A stretch of 64,000 nucleotides of DNA from Mycobacterium sp. D16R12 (GTDB lineage: Bacteria; Actinomycetota; Actinomycetes; Mycobacteriales; Mycobacteriaceae), in the NCBI RefSeq assembly GCF_002013465.1, contig NZ_MAFC01000009.1, forward strand, positions 186,001-250,000, read 5' to 3'. The position numbers were made by a program, and so were the translations under genes. Position 1 is the stretch's first letter, and the number at the start of each line of letters is the position of its first letter. Shown here in pieces: positions 21,045 through 30,308 of this stretch. The notes below the pieces were generated by a model. That model had not been told where the DNA came from. It worked only from the letters and a program-made list of their open reading frames with translations, and ran no database searches.

Positions 21045-21626
21045 CGGTATTTGTTGAGAGTTATTGCAGTACAGCCTGATTCGACTCTCTGTTCGCGGAT
21101 GAGGCTGGAGCGACCCGGTGCGCGCGAGCACAACATCCGGACGTGAAGTGGATTCAGAAGCGCAAGAGCCGGTTCGGTGGCCGGCATCATGGGTGAGCTG
21201 GCGGATTTTCGGTGTTGACCGCCCAGCCTCTGGAAAAGTGGTTGTCGCATCCAGTTTTATCCCGATGGAAGGCGTGTGCGACACGGAATGAAGTAGCGCG
21301 CAAGCCATCCCACAGAGTGGGACGAGCATCGCGAAAAAGGTGGGATGGGTAACAGAAATTTTCCTGCGTTAATACAAGAGATGCGCAGATGTATGGGAAA
21401 AGTGACCAATGTGGATAGCGCGCAGCAAATTACGAATGGAAGTCGGAAAGCATTCAACAAACCGACCATGTACTGCAGGTTTATTGGACTGGACGGACGG
21501 TTGCGCGTGCGCTACCGTAATCAGTAACCCGTTGGCGGAGAGTAATTCCCGCCATAATTACCAGCAAATATGACGCAAGCCACATATTTTGGTAGGTCGT
21601 CAAGCTCGTTGTTAGCGTCGCGTCCC
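21045..21626 (+). other. Gene-poor, AT-richer stretch with competing hairpins
   Basis: No convincing gene; the longest frames (for example 60 codons at 21345-21527) resemble nothing I know. The stretch is clearly AT-richer than its surroundings. Structures seen: TGTCGCA/TGCGACA about 21244-21287; CCATCCCAC (21305-21313), which can pair either with GTGGG at 21317-21321 or with GTGGGATGG at 21340-21348; GGCGG/CCGCC (21535-21553) overlapping GTAATT/AATTAC (21542-21561). It could be the long leader of the NlpC/P60-like gene or the scar of a lost element. Confidence 0.45.
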
Positions 21627-23038
<1,412 letters not shown>

Positions 23039-23074
23039 TTACGCACTTCCGTCGGGAGGTGGCGTGCCGGAATA

Positions 23075-23767
23075 ATGCATCCGGTGAACCGCGTACTCGC
23101 GATCGGTATGGCGATGCTGGTGCTCGTCACGGTTGGGCCGCCCGCGGGATACGCCTACGCCGACCCGCAGTCGTGCGTCGCGGGGGACCCGGCCCGTCCC
23201 CAGGCGGAGTTGTTCGCGACCAGCAACACAGCGATCATCACCGACCCCGCAGATGGGCGCCTGCTGGATCCACTCGATGACTTCTCGCTGCAAGTGAGCG
23301 CGATGACCGTCCAGAACCTGGTGCTGCCCGTGCGGTCCACGCCGGTCGACGGTGTGTATTGGTCGCAGGACAACAACCGCATGACCTACGAGCGGTCGCG
23401 CGCCTTCGAACTTGCCTGCGTGGATCGCGATGATCTGCAACGCATCGGTGAGCAGGTGGGTCGGCAGTTCGGTCAGGAATCGGTGCTCACCTTCGAGTAT
23501 CTGCCCGCGGGTGACGCAGGGATCAATGCCGTGGCCGTGGAGGTTCCGGGTGTCGACCGGGTGCGTTTTCACGACGCTTTGGCCGCGGACACGACTGCGC
23601 GCGAGGCGTTGGCCGGCGGGTCGGTGACCGAAGACGGGTGGTTGATCCTGATCGCGGATATCAAGGACGTGGACACCGCGCGAGGCCTGGTCGAGACCTC
23701 CGGTGCTCGTTGGCGGGACGCCACTATCCGGTACGGAAAGCGTGAGTTCGTGGAGCCGGCGCGGTGA
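23075..23767 (+). CDS. Exported protein of unknown function, 230 aa
   Basis: N-terminal signal peptide (hydrophobic core about residues 6-24, then A-Y-A before D-P). The mature part has two cysteines and a regular alpha/beta-looking sequence with no recognised motif. It lies 36 bp after the SDR gene with a GGGAGG sequence 15-20 bp upstream, so a downstream GTG at 23084 is an alternative start. A link with the SDR is possible only by adjacency. Its stop is 31 bp from the convergent carboxyltransferase gene. Confidence 0.65.
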   Translation: MHPVNRVLAIGMAMLVLVTVGPPAGYAYADPQSCVAGDPARPQAELFATSNTAIITDPADGRLLDPLDDFSLQVSAMTVQNLVLPVRSTPVDGVYWSQDNNRMTYERSRAFELACVDRDDLQRIGEQVGRQFGQESVLTFEYLPAGDAGINAVAVEVPGVDRVRFHDALAADTTAREALAGGSVTEDGWLILIADIKDVDTARGLVETSGARWRDATIRYGKREFVEPAR

Positions 23768-23798
23768 CGGGCTCTGTGAGGTTGCGCCGGTTGAGCTG

Positions 23799-25364
23799 CT
23801 ACCAGGTATCGACGACAGATCTGCGCGGCGGCAATGGTTCTCGCATGGCCGCGGCGAATGTCGAGGCGATGAGCGATCGGGTCTCGGCCGGGTCGATCAC
23901 GTCGTCGATCTCGAAGATCTGAGCGGCGTTGAGCGCCTTGGCATTCTCCTGTGCGGCGGCAGTGCCCTGACGCACGGCCTCCTCCCGGGCAGCTTCGTCG
24001 GGAATCGCCTCCAATTCCTTGCGCAGCCCCAGCCGCACCGCGCCCTCCAGGCCCATGGGCCCCAGATGCGCGCCCGGCCAGGCCACGGTCAGGAGCGGTT
24101 CATGCAGGCTGCCGCCCGTCATGGCTTGTGCGCCAAGGCCATACCCGCGGCGCAGGATGACCGAGACAAGCGGTACGCGCAGTGCCGCCCCGGCGACGAG
24201 CATGCGCGACGCACGCCGGACCAGCGCCTCGGCCTCCGCGGCGGGACCCACCATGTAGCCCGGGCAGTCGACCAGCGAGAGCACCGGCAAGCCGAAGGCA
24301 TCGCACAGCTGCAGGAACCGGGCGGCCTTATCTGATGCGGCGGCGGTGATCGCTCCCGCCATCACCATCGAATTGTTGGCGAGGATGCCGATGGCGCGGC
24401 CCTCGATGCGTGCGAGGGCTGTCACCATCTCGGGTGCGAACTTCTCCCGCAGGAACGTCACCGTGCCTTCATCGGCCAGCGTCTCGATGATGGGCGCCAC
24501 CGGATAAGCACGCCGCGCACGCTCGGGAATCATTGTCCGCAAGACGGTCTGGTCGGCTGCGTGCCCTGGCTCTGTTGCCCCCTGGAAGTATCCGATGAGC
24601 CGTTTGGCGATGGCGACAGCCTGCTGCTCGTCGTCGACGACCACATCGACCACACCATTGGGGGATTGCACCGACAACGGCCCGACCTCATCCGGATGCA
24701 CCTCGCCGAGCCCTCCGCCGGCGATCATGGCCGGGCCTCCCATGCCGATCGATGTGTCCTTGGTCGCCACGATCAGATCCGAGCAACCCGCGATAACGGC
24801 ATTGCCCGCGAAGCACCGGCCCTTGACCACTGAGATGCGCGGCACCACTCCCGACAGTGCTGCCCACAACTTGAACGCGCGGACGTCGAGCATCGAGACC
24901 ACGGGATAGTCGGTATCGCCGGGACGTCCGCCGCCGCCCTCGGCGAAGAACACCGTCGGCAGCTTCATGCGTTCGATGAGATCGAACAGCCTGTCCTTTT
25001 TGTGGTGCCCGAGCGCGCCCTGCGTTCCGGCCAGCACGGTGTAGTCATAGGACAGCACGGCGCAGGCGCTGCGGTCTGCGCCGAACATCTCACCGTTGAC
25101 TCGTGCCGTCCCGGCGACGAGGCCATCGGCGGGTGTGCGGGCGATCAAGTCGGCGATGTCACGCCGCCCACGTTGTGCGGCGATGGCGAACCGCCCGTAC
25201 TCCACGAATGACCCCGCATCCACCAGATCGGCGATGTTCTCGCGTGCGGTCCGACTGCCGGTCGCATGTCGGCGGGCAACCGCATCGGGGCGGGCCGCGT
25301 CCTCGGTAAGCGCACGTCGTCTCAGTAGCTCGGCGTGGTCCGGGCGCAACGGTTCATCAGCCAT
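23799..25364 (-). CDS. Acyl-CoA carboxylase carboxyltransferase (beta) subunit
   Basis: 521 residues from the ATG at 25364 (M-A-D-E-P); the open frame runs further upstream into the divergent operon, which I reject. The two crotonase-like halves of the biotin-dependent carboxyltransferase are clear: GGGGRPGDTD with RCFAGNAVIAGCSD and GMGGPAMIAGGGLG in the N half (acyl-CoA side), and NNSMVMAGAITAAASDKAARF with DCPGYMVG and AWPGAHLGPMG in the C half (carboxybiotin side). It transfers CO2 from carboxybiotin to an acyl-CoA; a biotin carboxylase/BCCP subunit must come from elsewhere. Its start is 120 bp from the divergent LuxE-like operon, so shared control and supply of a carboxylated extender such as a malonyl-CoA are plausible but unproven. 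Confidence 0.9.
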   Translation of the reverse strand: MADEPLRPDHAELLRRRALTEDAARPDAVARRHATGSRTARENIADLVDAGSFVEYGRFAIAAQRGRRDIADLIARTPADGLVAGTARVNGEMFGADRSACAVLSYDYTVLAGTQGALGHHKKDRLFDLIERMKLPTVFFAEGGGGRPGDTDYPVVSMLDVRAFKLWAALSGVVPRISVVKGRCFAGNAVIAGCSDLIVATKDTSIGMGGPAMIAGGGLGEVHPDEVGPLSVQSPNGVVDVVVDDEQQAVAIAKRLIGYFQGATEPGHAADQTVLRTMIPERARRAYPVAPIIETLADEGTVTFLREKFAPEMVTALARIEGRAIGILANNSMVMAGAITAAASDKAARFLQLCDAFGLPVLSLVDCPGYMVGPAAEAEALVRRASRMLVAGAALRVPLVSVILRRGYGLGAQAMTGGSLHEPLLTVAWPGAHLGPMGLEGAVRLGLRKELEAIPDEAAREEAVRQGTAAAQENAKALNAAQIFEIDDVIDPAETRSLIASTFAAAMREPLPPRRSVVDTW

Positions 25365-25484
25365 GGTCCGAACTCTTCCATAACGCCCCGAAACTCTGCG
25401 GGAACTTTTCCTCACGATGATTCGACCACTCCACCGGTGCCCTTGATGGGCAGCGAGCGCTAGAGCAGTCAAAGGAGATGCGCA

Positions 25485-26645
25485 GTGGACTTGGTCACCA
25501 TGCTCGGGATGCCGGGGGACGCCCTTCGGGCGACGCGGGACGACTGGCGGGGGTCGCTCACCGACGTGGTGCGGCAGGCCTTCGCGTTGCACTTCGACCG
25601 CAACGGGTTCTATCGCGCCCAGTGCGACGCCGTCGGCCTCACCCCTAATGACATTCGCGACTGGGCTGACCTGCAGCGCATCCCCCTGCTTCCGGTCAGC
25701 ATGTTCAAACAGGCTGGCGCGCATGTGCTCATGACCTGTGGGCTTGAGGATGTCGAGATTGAGATCCGGTCCACCGGCACGAGTGGTGTGCCGTCGGTGG
25801 CGCGACGCGATGCGATGACGGTGACCCGGGCGTCCGTGGGAATCTTCGGCGGATATCGGGACTTTTTCGGTATCTCTCAAGGTGCGGGGCTATTCCTGTG
25901 CCCGTCCACCGCCGAGGTGCCCGAGATGGGCATGGTCAAGATCTTCAATCTTCTCACCGGCATGCTCGACGATCACCGCTACATCGTGCGCGAATACTCC
26001 TTCGATCCTGAAGAGGCGTTGGCGCAGCTGCGGAGCTGGGAGGGGAGGATGACCCGGCACCTGATCGGCCCACCGTTCATCATCGCCCGATTCCTCAAAT
26101 ACCTCGAGCTCGAAGACATTCCGCTGACCCTGGACCCCGATTCGCTGATCATCATGCTCGGGGGCTGGAAGCAGTACACCGGAAACTCCATCAGCCGAGA
26201 TGATTTCAACGAGAAGGCGCAGCGCGTGCTGGGCATCGACCGAACCCGCATCCGCGACATGTACGGCATGATCGAGTCCAACATGCTCGCCATCGAGTGC
26301 GAGCATCAGCGCAAGCATGTGCCGCCGTGGTGCTACCTCTCTATCCGAGACGTCACCGACGCGACCGTCGAGCTTGAACCCGGTAAGACCGGCGGGATAG
26401 CGATCCTTGACGCATTGAACACCGCGTATCCCGGTTTCCTGCTCTCTGACGACATCGGTGAGGTCGACGAGGGCGATTGCCCCTGCGGCCGCACCGGTCA
26501 AACCGTGAAGTTCCGGCGGCGCCGTCAGGGCGCCGAACTGGGTTGCTGCGCTGTGAGTATCGAAAAATACATCGACTCAAGGGAAGTCGTCGCCGAGTGT
26601 GAGCTGGTACCCGCCGGAGCCTCGTCGCAAGGGTCGGGCGCCTAG
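25485..26645 (+). CDS. LuxE-like acyl-protein synthetase (AMP-forming)
   Basis: 386 residues, GTG start with a strong AAAGGAGATG ribosome site. It resembles the LuxE / acyl-protein synthetase branch of the adenylate-forming superfamily: LPVSMFKQ near the N-terminus, the phosphate loop IRSTGTSGVPS (about residue 90), and MYGMIESN (about 260). Classical LuxE activates a fatty acid as acyl-AMP and moves it to its own Cys before reduction by LuxC; no LuxC-like reductase is present here. A Cys pair (GCCAVSIEKY, about 360) sits near the C-terminus, roughly where LuxE keeps its acyl-accepting Cys. First gene of a seven-gene coupled operon; the next gene begins on the last base of its stop codon (TAGTG). 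Confidence 0.8.
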   Translation: MDLVTMLGMPGDALRATRDDWRGSLTDVVRQAFALHFDRNGFYRAQCDAVGLTPNDIRDWADLQRIPLLPVSMFKQAGAHVLMTCGLEDVEIEIRSTGTSGVPSVARRDAMTVTRASVGIFGGYRDFFGISQGAGLFLCPSTAEVPEMGMVKIFNLLTGMLDDHRYIVREYSFDPEEALAQLRSWEGRMTRHLIGPPFIIARFLKYLELEDIPLTLDPDSLIIMLGGWKQYTGNSISRDDFNEKAQRVLGIDRTRIRDMYGMIESNMLAIECEHQRKHVPPWCYLSIRDVTDATVELEPGKTGGIAILDALNTAYPGFLLSDDIGEVDEGDCPCGRTGQTVKFRRRRQGAELGCCAVSIEKYIDSREVVAECELVPAGASSQGSGA

Positions 26646-27046
26646 TGCCACGGTTCAGTCCGACGGTGGTCGACCACTTCACCAACCCACGCAACTCGGG
26701 CCGTCTGGCGCAGGTCGATGCGACCGCCTTCATCGGTAACCCGGTGTGTGGGGACCAGATCCTGTTGACCGCGCAGATCCGGGAGGAGGTCGTGAGTCAG
26801 GTCGGATTCGAGGCTTACGGATGCTCGGCTTCCCTGGCGGTCGCGTCCATCCTCACCGAGCGGCTCGCCGGTATGTTGGTGGAAGCGATCGCGACGATCG
26901 AAGCGACGCAGGTCGCCGATTGGTCGGGGGGCCTCTCGCCGGAACAGCAGCATGTCGCAGCCCTCGGTGCCGACGTCGCGCAACGCCTAGCCAACAACTA
27001 CCGCAACGGAATTGACGAAGATGTCAGCACCCTCCCTGGAACTTAG
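26645..27046 (+). CDS. IscU/NifU-like sulfur or Fe-S scaffold protein
   Basis: 133 residues, GTG start overlapping the previous stop. The IscU pattern is clear at the front: VDHFTNPRNSGRL, GNPVCGDQI (Cys and Asp of the first ligand site) and YGCSASLAVASILTERLAG (second Cys). The third IscU ligand Cys, normally in an R/K-x-x-C-A segment of the C-terminal helix, appears as QQHVAALGADV, leaving a His but no Cys. It may therefore hold a different cluster or only pass persulfide sulfur. It overlaps the cysteine desulfurase gene by 26 bp, so the pair is made together. Probably dedicated to this operon and not to general Fe-S assembly (inference). Confidence 0.82.
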   Translation: MPRFSPTVVDHFTNPRNSGRLAQVDATAFIGNPVCGDQILLTAQIREEVVSQVGFEAYGCSASLAVASILTERLAGMLVEAIATIEATQVADWSGGLSPEQQHVAALGADVAQRLANNYRNGIDEDVSTLPGT

Positions 27047-28211
27047 TCCACCCACGCAGGCGGCGCCGTCCGAGATCTACTTGGACTATGCCGCGACCGC
27101 GCCCCTGCACCCCCGGGCCGCCCAGGCGATATTGACCGGACACCGGCTGGTCGGCAATCCGTCGAGCCGCCACGGCGCCGGACGTGATGCCGCCGATGCC
27201 CTGACCGATGCCCGACAGACCATCGCTGCGCTGTTCGGAGCCGATGCCGAGGAGGTGGTACTGACCTCCGGTGGAAGTGAGGCAAACACCCTGGCGTTAT
27301 GGGGAACCTTTGCCGCCGTGGGATTTCGGGGCCACCTCGTGACTTCGTCCATTGAACACCCGGCCGTCGTGGCGAACGCATATGCGCTGCAGGACTTGGG
27401 GGTGGACGTGACCTTCGTGGATCCGGCAGCGACGGGACATGTCGACGCCGGGGATGTCGCTCGGGCGCTGCGCCGCGATACGGTGCTGGTCTCGGTGATG
27501 CACGCAAACAACGAGACCGGCGCCATTCAGCCTGTCCGGGAAATCGCCGACTCCGTCATGCGAGCGGGCGCCGCGTTCCACGTGGACGCCGTGCACACGG
27601 CAGGCAAGCTCGACTTGACAAGCCTTGGGGCCACGATGATCTCGGTGTCGGCGCACAAGTTCGGTGGCCCACGCGGAATGGGTGCGCTACTGGTACGGCG
27701 CGGACACCAGCTGTTGCCGGTCATGCGCGGCGGACCGCAGGAGAACCGGCTGCGTGCGGGCACAGAGAACGTGCCGGGCGCACTCGGCATGGCCGCCGCG
27801 GCTGATGTATGTCTGCGCACGGCGTCGATGGGATACCGGCTGGGCATGCGAGATCGGCGCGAGCAGCTGATCGATGGGCTTCGCCCGCTGGGCGGTGTGC
27901 ATCTCAACGTGACCGAACCGGTACTGGAGGAGACCGTCAGCGTGCGCTTCGTCGGCATTCGCGCCGACACGCTCGCCGACGATCTCGACATGCACGGCAT
28001 CTACGTATCCACCGGATCGGCGTGCCACGCCGGGGAAGACTCGGTTTCTCATGTGCTGCAGGCGATGCGGCTGACCGAGGACCAGGCGCGGGGCACGGTG
28101 CGATTCTCGATGGGGCCGGACGTGTCGCCCGAGGACGTCGAGAGGGTCATCGCGGTCACCACCCGGGCCGTGCAGAGGCTACGTGTCGTGGCAGGCGGGA
28201 TGGTCCGATGA
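27021..28211 (+). CDS. Cysteine desulfurase, NifS/IscS-like (PLP enzyme)
   Basis: 396 residues from the ATG at 27021. Fold type I aminotransferase features: YLDYAATAPLHP, NPSSRHGAGRDA, SGGSEANTLAL, SVMHANNETGAIQP, the PLP lysine in SVSAHKFGGPRG (about residue 210), and the mobile-loop Cys in YVSTGSACHAG (about 335) that forms the persulfide. The short loop pattern with S-G/A-S-A-C is like IscS/NifS. It removes sulfur from cysteine as a persulfide; the partner is presumably the overlapping IscU-like protein. Its stop overlaps the start of the ABC permease gene (ATGA). Confidence 0.9.
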   Translation: MSAPSLELSPPTQAAPSEIYLDYAATAPLHPRAAQAILTGHRLVGNPSSRHGAGRDAADALTDARQTIAALFGADAEEVVLTSGGSEANTLALWGTFAAVGFRGHLVTSSIEHPAVVANAYALQDLGVDVTFVDPAATGHVDAGDVARALRRDTVLVSVMHANNETGAIQPVREIADSVMRAGAAFHVDAVHTAGKLDLTSLGATMISVSAHKFGGPRGMGALLVRRGHQLLPVMRGGPQENRLRAGTENVPGALGMAAAADVCLRTASMGYRLGMRDRREQLIDGLRPLGGVHLNVTEPVLEETVSVRFVGIRADTLADDLDMHGIYVSTGSACHAGEDSVSHVLQAMRLTEDQARGTVRFSMGPDVSPEDVERVIAVTTRAVQRLRVVAGGMVR

Positions 28212-29314
28212 TCGTCGCCGTCAAGAACCTTGTCGCCGAGCGTGCCCGATTTGTCCTCTCGGTGATCGGCGTCGCCGTCGCGGTGATCCTGGTGCTGGTG
28301 ATGTCCGGCATTTTTGTGGGCACCACGAATCAAGTCACCACTTACATCGACCACTCCAAGGGGGCGGTGTGGGTAGTTCAGCCCGGGGTTTCCCAGATGT
28401 TCCGTGCGGTGTCGTGGCTGCCGGGCGACGGCAAGGACCGGTTGCTCAAGGTTCCCGGTGTGCAGTCGGCGGAGCCGATCCTCGGCCTGCCATCTGATTT
28501 CGTGCACAACGGCGGCCATACCGCGTACTTCGTCGTCGGATACGACACGGCCACCGGTGTCGGAGGCCCGTGGTCATTGTCGGAGGGCCGTAACGTGAGT
28601 GGATCCGGCGAGGTCGTACTTGATCGAGTGCTGGCCAAGAAGAACAAGATTCACGTCGGTGACACGGTGCAGCTCGTGGACGGTGATTTCACGGTGGTGG
28701 GTTTGTCCAACCAGACCGCCGCCGTGGGCAACTTCTACGCATTCATCGCGCTGCCGGACGCTGCCCACCTCCTGCGCGCGGGAAATCGCGTGTCCTACTT
28801 ACTGGTTCATCCTGCCGAAGGATTCACCGCCGATCAGGTCGCGGACTCGATCCGAAAGGCGACTCCCGGGATGGACGCGCTCACCTCGGCCACTTTCGCC
28901 GAGAACAGCCGGGCGATTGTCATCTCGATGATCGGGCGGCCACTGAAGACGATGATCGGGATCGCCGCGCTGGTTGGGGTGGCGCTCGTGGGGTTGACCG
29001 TTCTTGCGGTGACCACCGAGCAGATGGGTGATTTCGGAGTGCTGCGCGCATTGGGTGTTCGTCCGGCGCAGTTGTGCGGCACCGTGATTACCCAGGCCGT
29101 CCTGATCGCCGGACTCGGATACCTGTTGGGCGCGGGTGTCACCTATGGGGTGCAGTTCCTGGTGAAGGATCGGCTGGGTGACGTCACGGTGGAGGTCACT
29201 CCCACCATGCTCGCCGCGATGGCGGCGGCCACCGTTGTCATGGCGATCATCGGATCACTGATTCCTGTCCGGCGAGTGACACGGATCGACCCTGCTCAGG
29301 CCTTCCGGAGGTGA
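28208..29314 (+). CDS. ABC transporter permease, FtsX/MacB/DevC type
   Basis: 368 residues from the ATG in the ATGA overlap; a longer in-frame version overlapping the desulfurase gene is not credible. One N-terminal transmembrane segment (about 11-36), a large extracytoplasmic domain of about 215 residues, then three C-terminal segments (about 258-278, 300-325, 338-358) ending in the conserved IPVRRVTRIDPAQAFR tail. This is the FtsX-like topology of MacB, LolC/E and the cyanobacterial glycolipid exporter DevC. Such permeases extract or expel lipids and peptides from the membrane with a small ATPase, here the next gene. It implies that the product of this operon leaves the cytoplasm. Confidence 0.88.
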   Translation: MIVAVKNLVAERARFVLSVIGVAVAVILVLVMSGIFVGTTNQVTTYIDHSKGAVWVVQPGVSQMFRAVSWLPGDGKDRLLKVPGVQSAEPILGLPSDFVHNGGHTAYFVVGYDTATGVGGPWSLSEGRNVSGSGEVVLDRVLAKKNKIHVGDTVQLVDGDFTVVGLSNQTAAVGNFYAFIALPDAAHLLRAGNRVSYLLVHPAEGFTADQVADSIRKATPGMDALTSATFAENSRAIVISMIGRPLKTMIGIAALVGVALVGLTVLAVTTEQMGDFGVLRALGVRPAQLCGTVITQAVLIAGLGYLLGAGVTYGVQFLVKDRLGDVTVEVTPTMLAAMAAATVVMAIIGSLIPVRRVTRIDPAQAFRR

Positions 29315-29319
29315 TTTCG

Positions 29320-30006
29320 ATGAATCCTGTTCTGCAACTGGAGAATGTTGAGCATCAGTACGGCAGCGGCGACGCGGCGGTGCGCGCTCTGCGGGGTCTG
29401 GATTTGACGGTCAAACCCCACGAGGTGGTGCTGGTTGTCGGTCCCTCGGGCGGAGGTAAGACCACCGCACTTCTCGTGATGGGACTGTTGCTGACCCCGG
29501 GCTCGGGGCGCGTGCGGATCGACGGCCAGGACGTCGGTGAACTCGGCGAGCGAGAACGAGCGCGGATCCGATTGGAGCGCTTGGGCTTCCTATTTCAGGA
29601 GTACAACCTGCTCAACGCGTTGACCAGTGCGGAGAACGTGGCACTGCCATTGCGTTATGCCGGTGTCAAGAAGGAGTCCGCTGTCGCGCGGGCCAAGGAA
29701 CTGCTGGCCGAGCTGGGGTTGGCGCACCGGACCAACCACCGCCCGCCGGCGCTTTCGGGAGGCGAGAAACAACGTGTGGCGGCAGCCAGGGCGCTGGTTG
29801 CGCGCCCCGGGCTGGTACTAGCCGACGAGCCGACCGCGAATCTGGATTCGGCCACCGGCAAGAAGGTGGCCGAGCAACTTGCGGACGCCGCGAGGACTCA
29901 AGGGGCGGCGGTGGTCATCGTGACGCACGATCTGCGCCTCACGGGAATCGCTGATCGTGTGCTGCACCTTGAGGACGGCGTGCTGCTGGAGAAAGAGGAA
30001 GAATGA
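29320..30006 (+). CDS. ABC transporter ATP-binding protein (LolD/MacB/DevA type)
   Basis: 228 residues from the ATG at 29320. A GTG at 29311 would overlap the permease stop, but the nearly ideal ribosome site GGAGGTGAT lies exactly over that GTG and 8 bp before the ATG, so the ATG is preferred. Walker A GPSGGGKTT (about residue 43), Q-loop LFQEYNLL, signature ALSGGEKQRVAAARAL, Walker B LVLADEPTANLD, and switch His in VIVTHD are all present. It energises the FtsX-like permease encoded just before. Its stop overlaps the acyl carrier protein start (ATGA). Confidence 0.92.
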   Translation: MNPVLQLENVEHQYGSGDAAVRALRGLDLTVKPHEVVLVVGPSGGGKTTALLVMGLLLTPGSGRVRIDGQDVGELGERERARIRLERLGFLFQEYNLLNALTSAENVALPLRYAGVKKESAVARAKELLAELGLAHRTNHRPPALSGGEKQRVAAARALVARPGLVLADEPTANLDSATGKKVAEQLADAARTQGAAVVIVTHDLRLTGIADRVLHLEDGVLLEKEEE

Positions 30007-30308
30007 CTGAAACCGTTGTGCTGCCAAATGATGCGGAAATCGTCGATGCGCTCCGAGATGCCCTGACTCGGCTGCTTCCACCGGAAGATCTGACGCAGGT
30101 CGATCTCGACGCGGTGGATGCCGATTCTCCGCTACTCGCGTTGCCCGTCGACTCCGTGGTGCTGATGGCGTTGATGAACGAGCTGGAGGACAGGTTCACG
30201 GTCTTCATTCCGGAAGAGGAAGCCTTCGCGTTCACGGTGGTGGGCGATATCGGAGCGTTCATTCGTCAGCGCCTTAGCGATAAGGCGAAACGCCGCGAAC
30301 AGGCATGA
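30003..30308 (+). CDS. Acyl carrier protein-like
   Basis: 101 residues. A four-helix ACP pattern with the phosphopantetheine site in LPVDSVVLMALMNELEDRF (Ser about residue 52), followed by an acidic helix 2-3 region and VVGDIGAFIRQRL as helix 4. The usual DSL is DSV here. It sits between the transporter ATPase and the FAAL-like ligase and overlaps both by 4 bp (ATGA each side), so it is the probable carrier for acyl chains activated by the ligase and/or the LuxE-like protein. Confidence 0.85.
   Translation: MTETVVLPNDAEIVDALRDALTRLLPPEDLTQVDLDAVDADSPLLALPVDSVVLMALMNELEDRFTVFIPEEEAFAFTVVGDIGAFIRQRLSDKAKRREQA

Noticed and set aside
21345..21527. 60-codon frame in the AT-richer stretch
   Set aside because: No recognisable motif, no ribosome site, and it crosses the hairpin region.
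25365..25880. 172-codon N-terminal extension of the carboxyltransferase gene
   Set aside because: It runs antisense into the LuxE-like gene and has no carboxyltransferase sequence; the ATG at 25364 starts a normal-length subunit.
27809..28207. 133-codon N-terminal extension of the ABC permease
   Set aside because: It overlaps the cysteine desulfurase in another frame; the ATGA overlap at 28208 is the natural start, directly before the first membrane helix.
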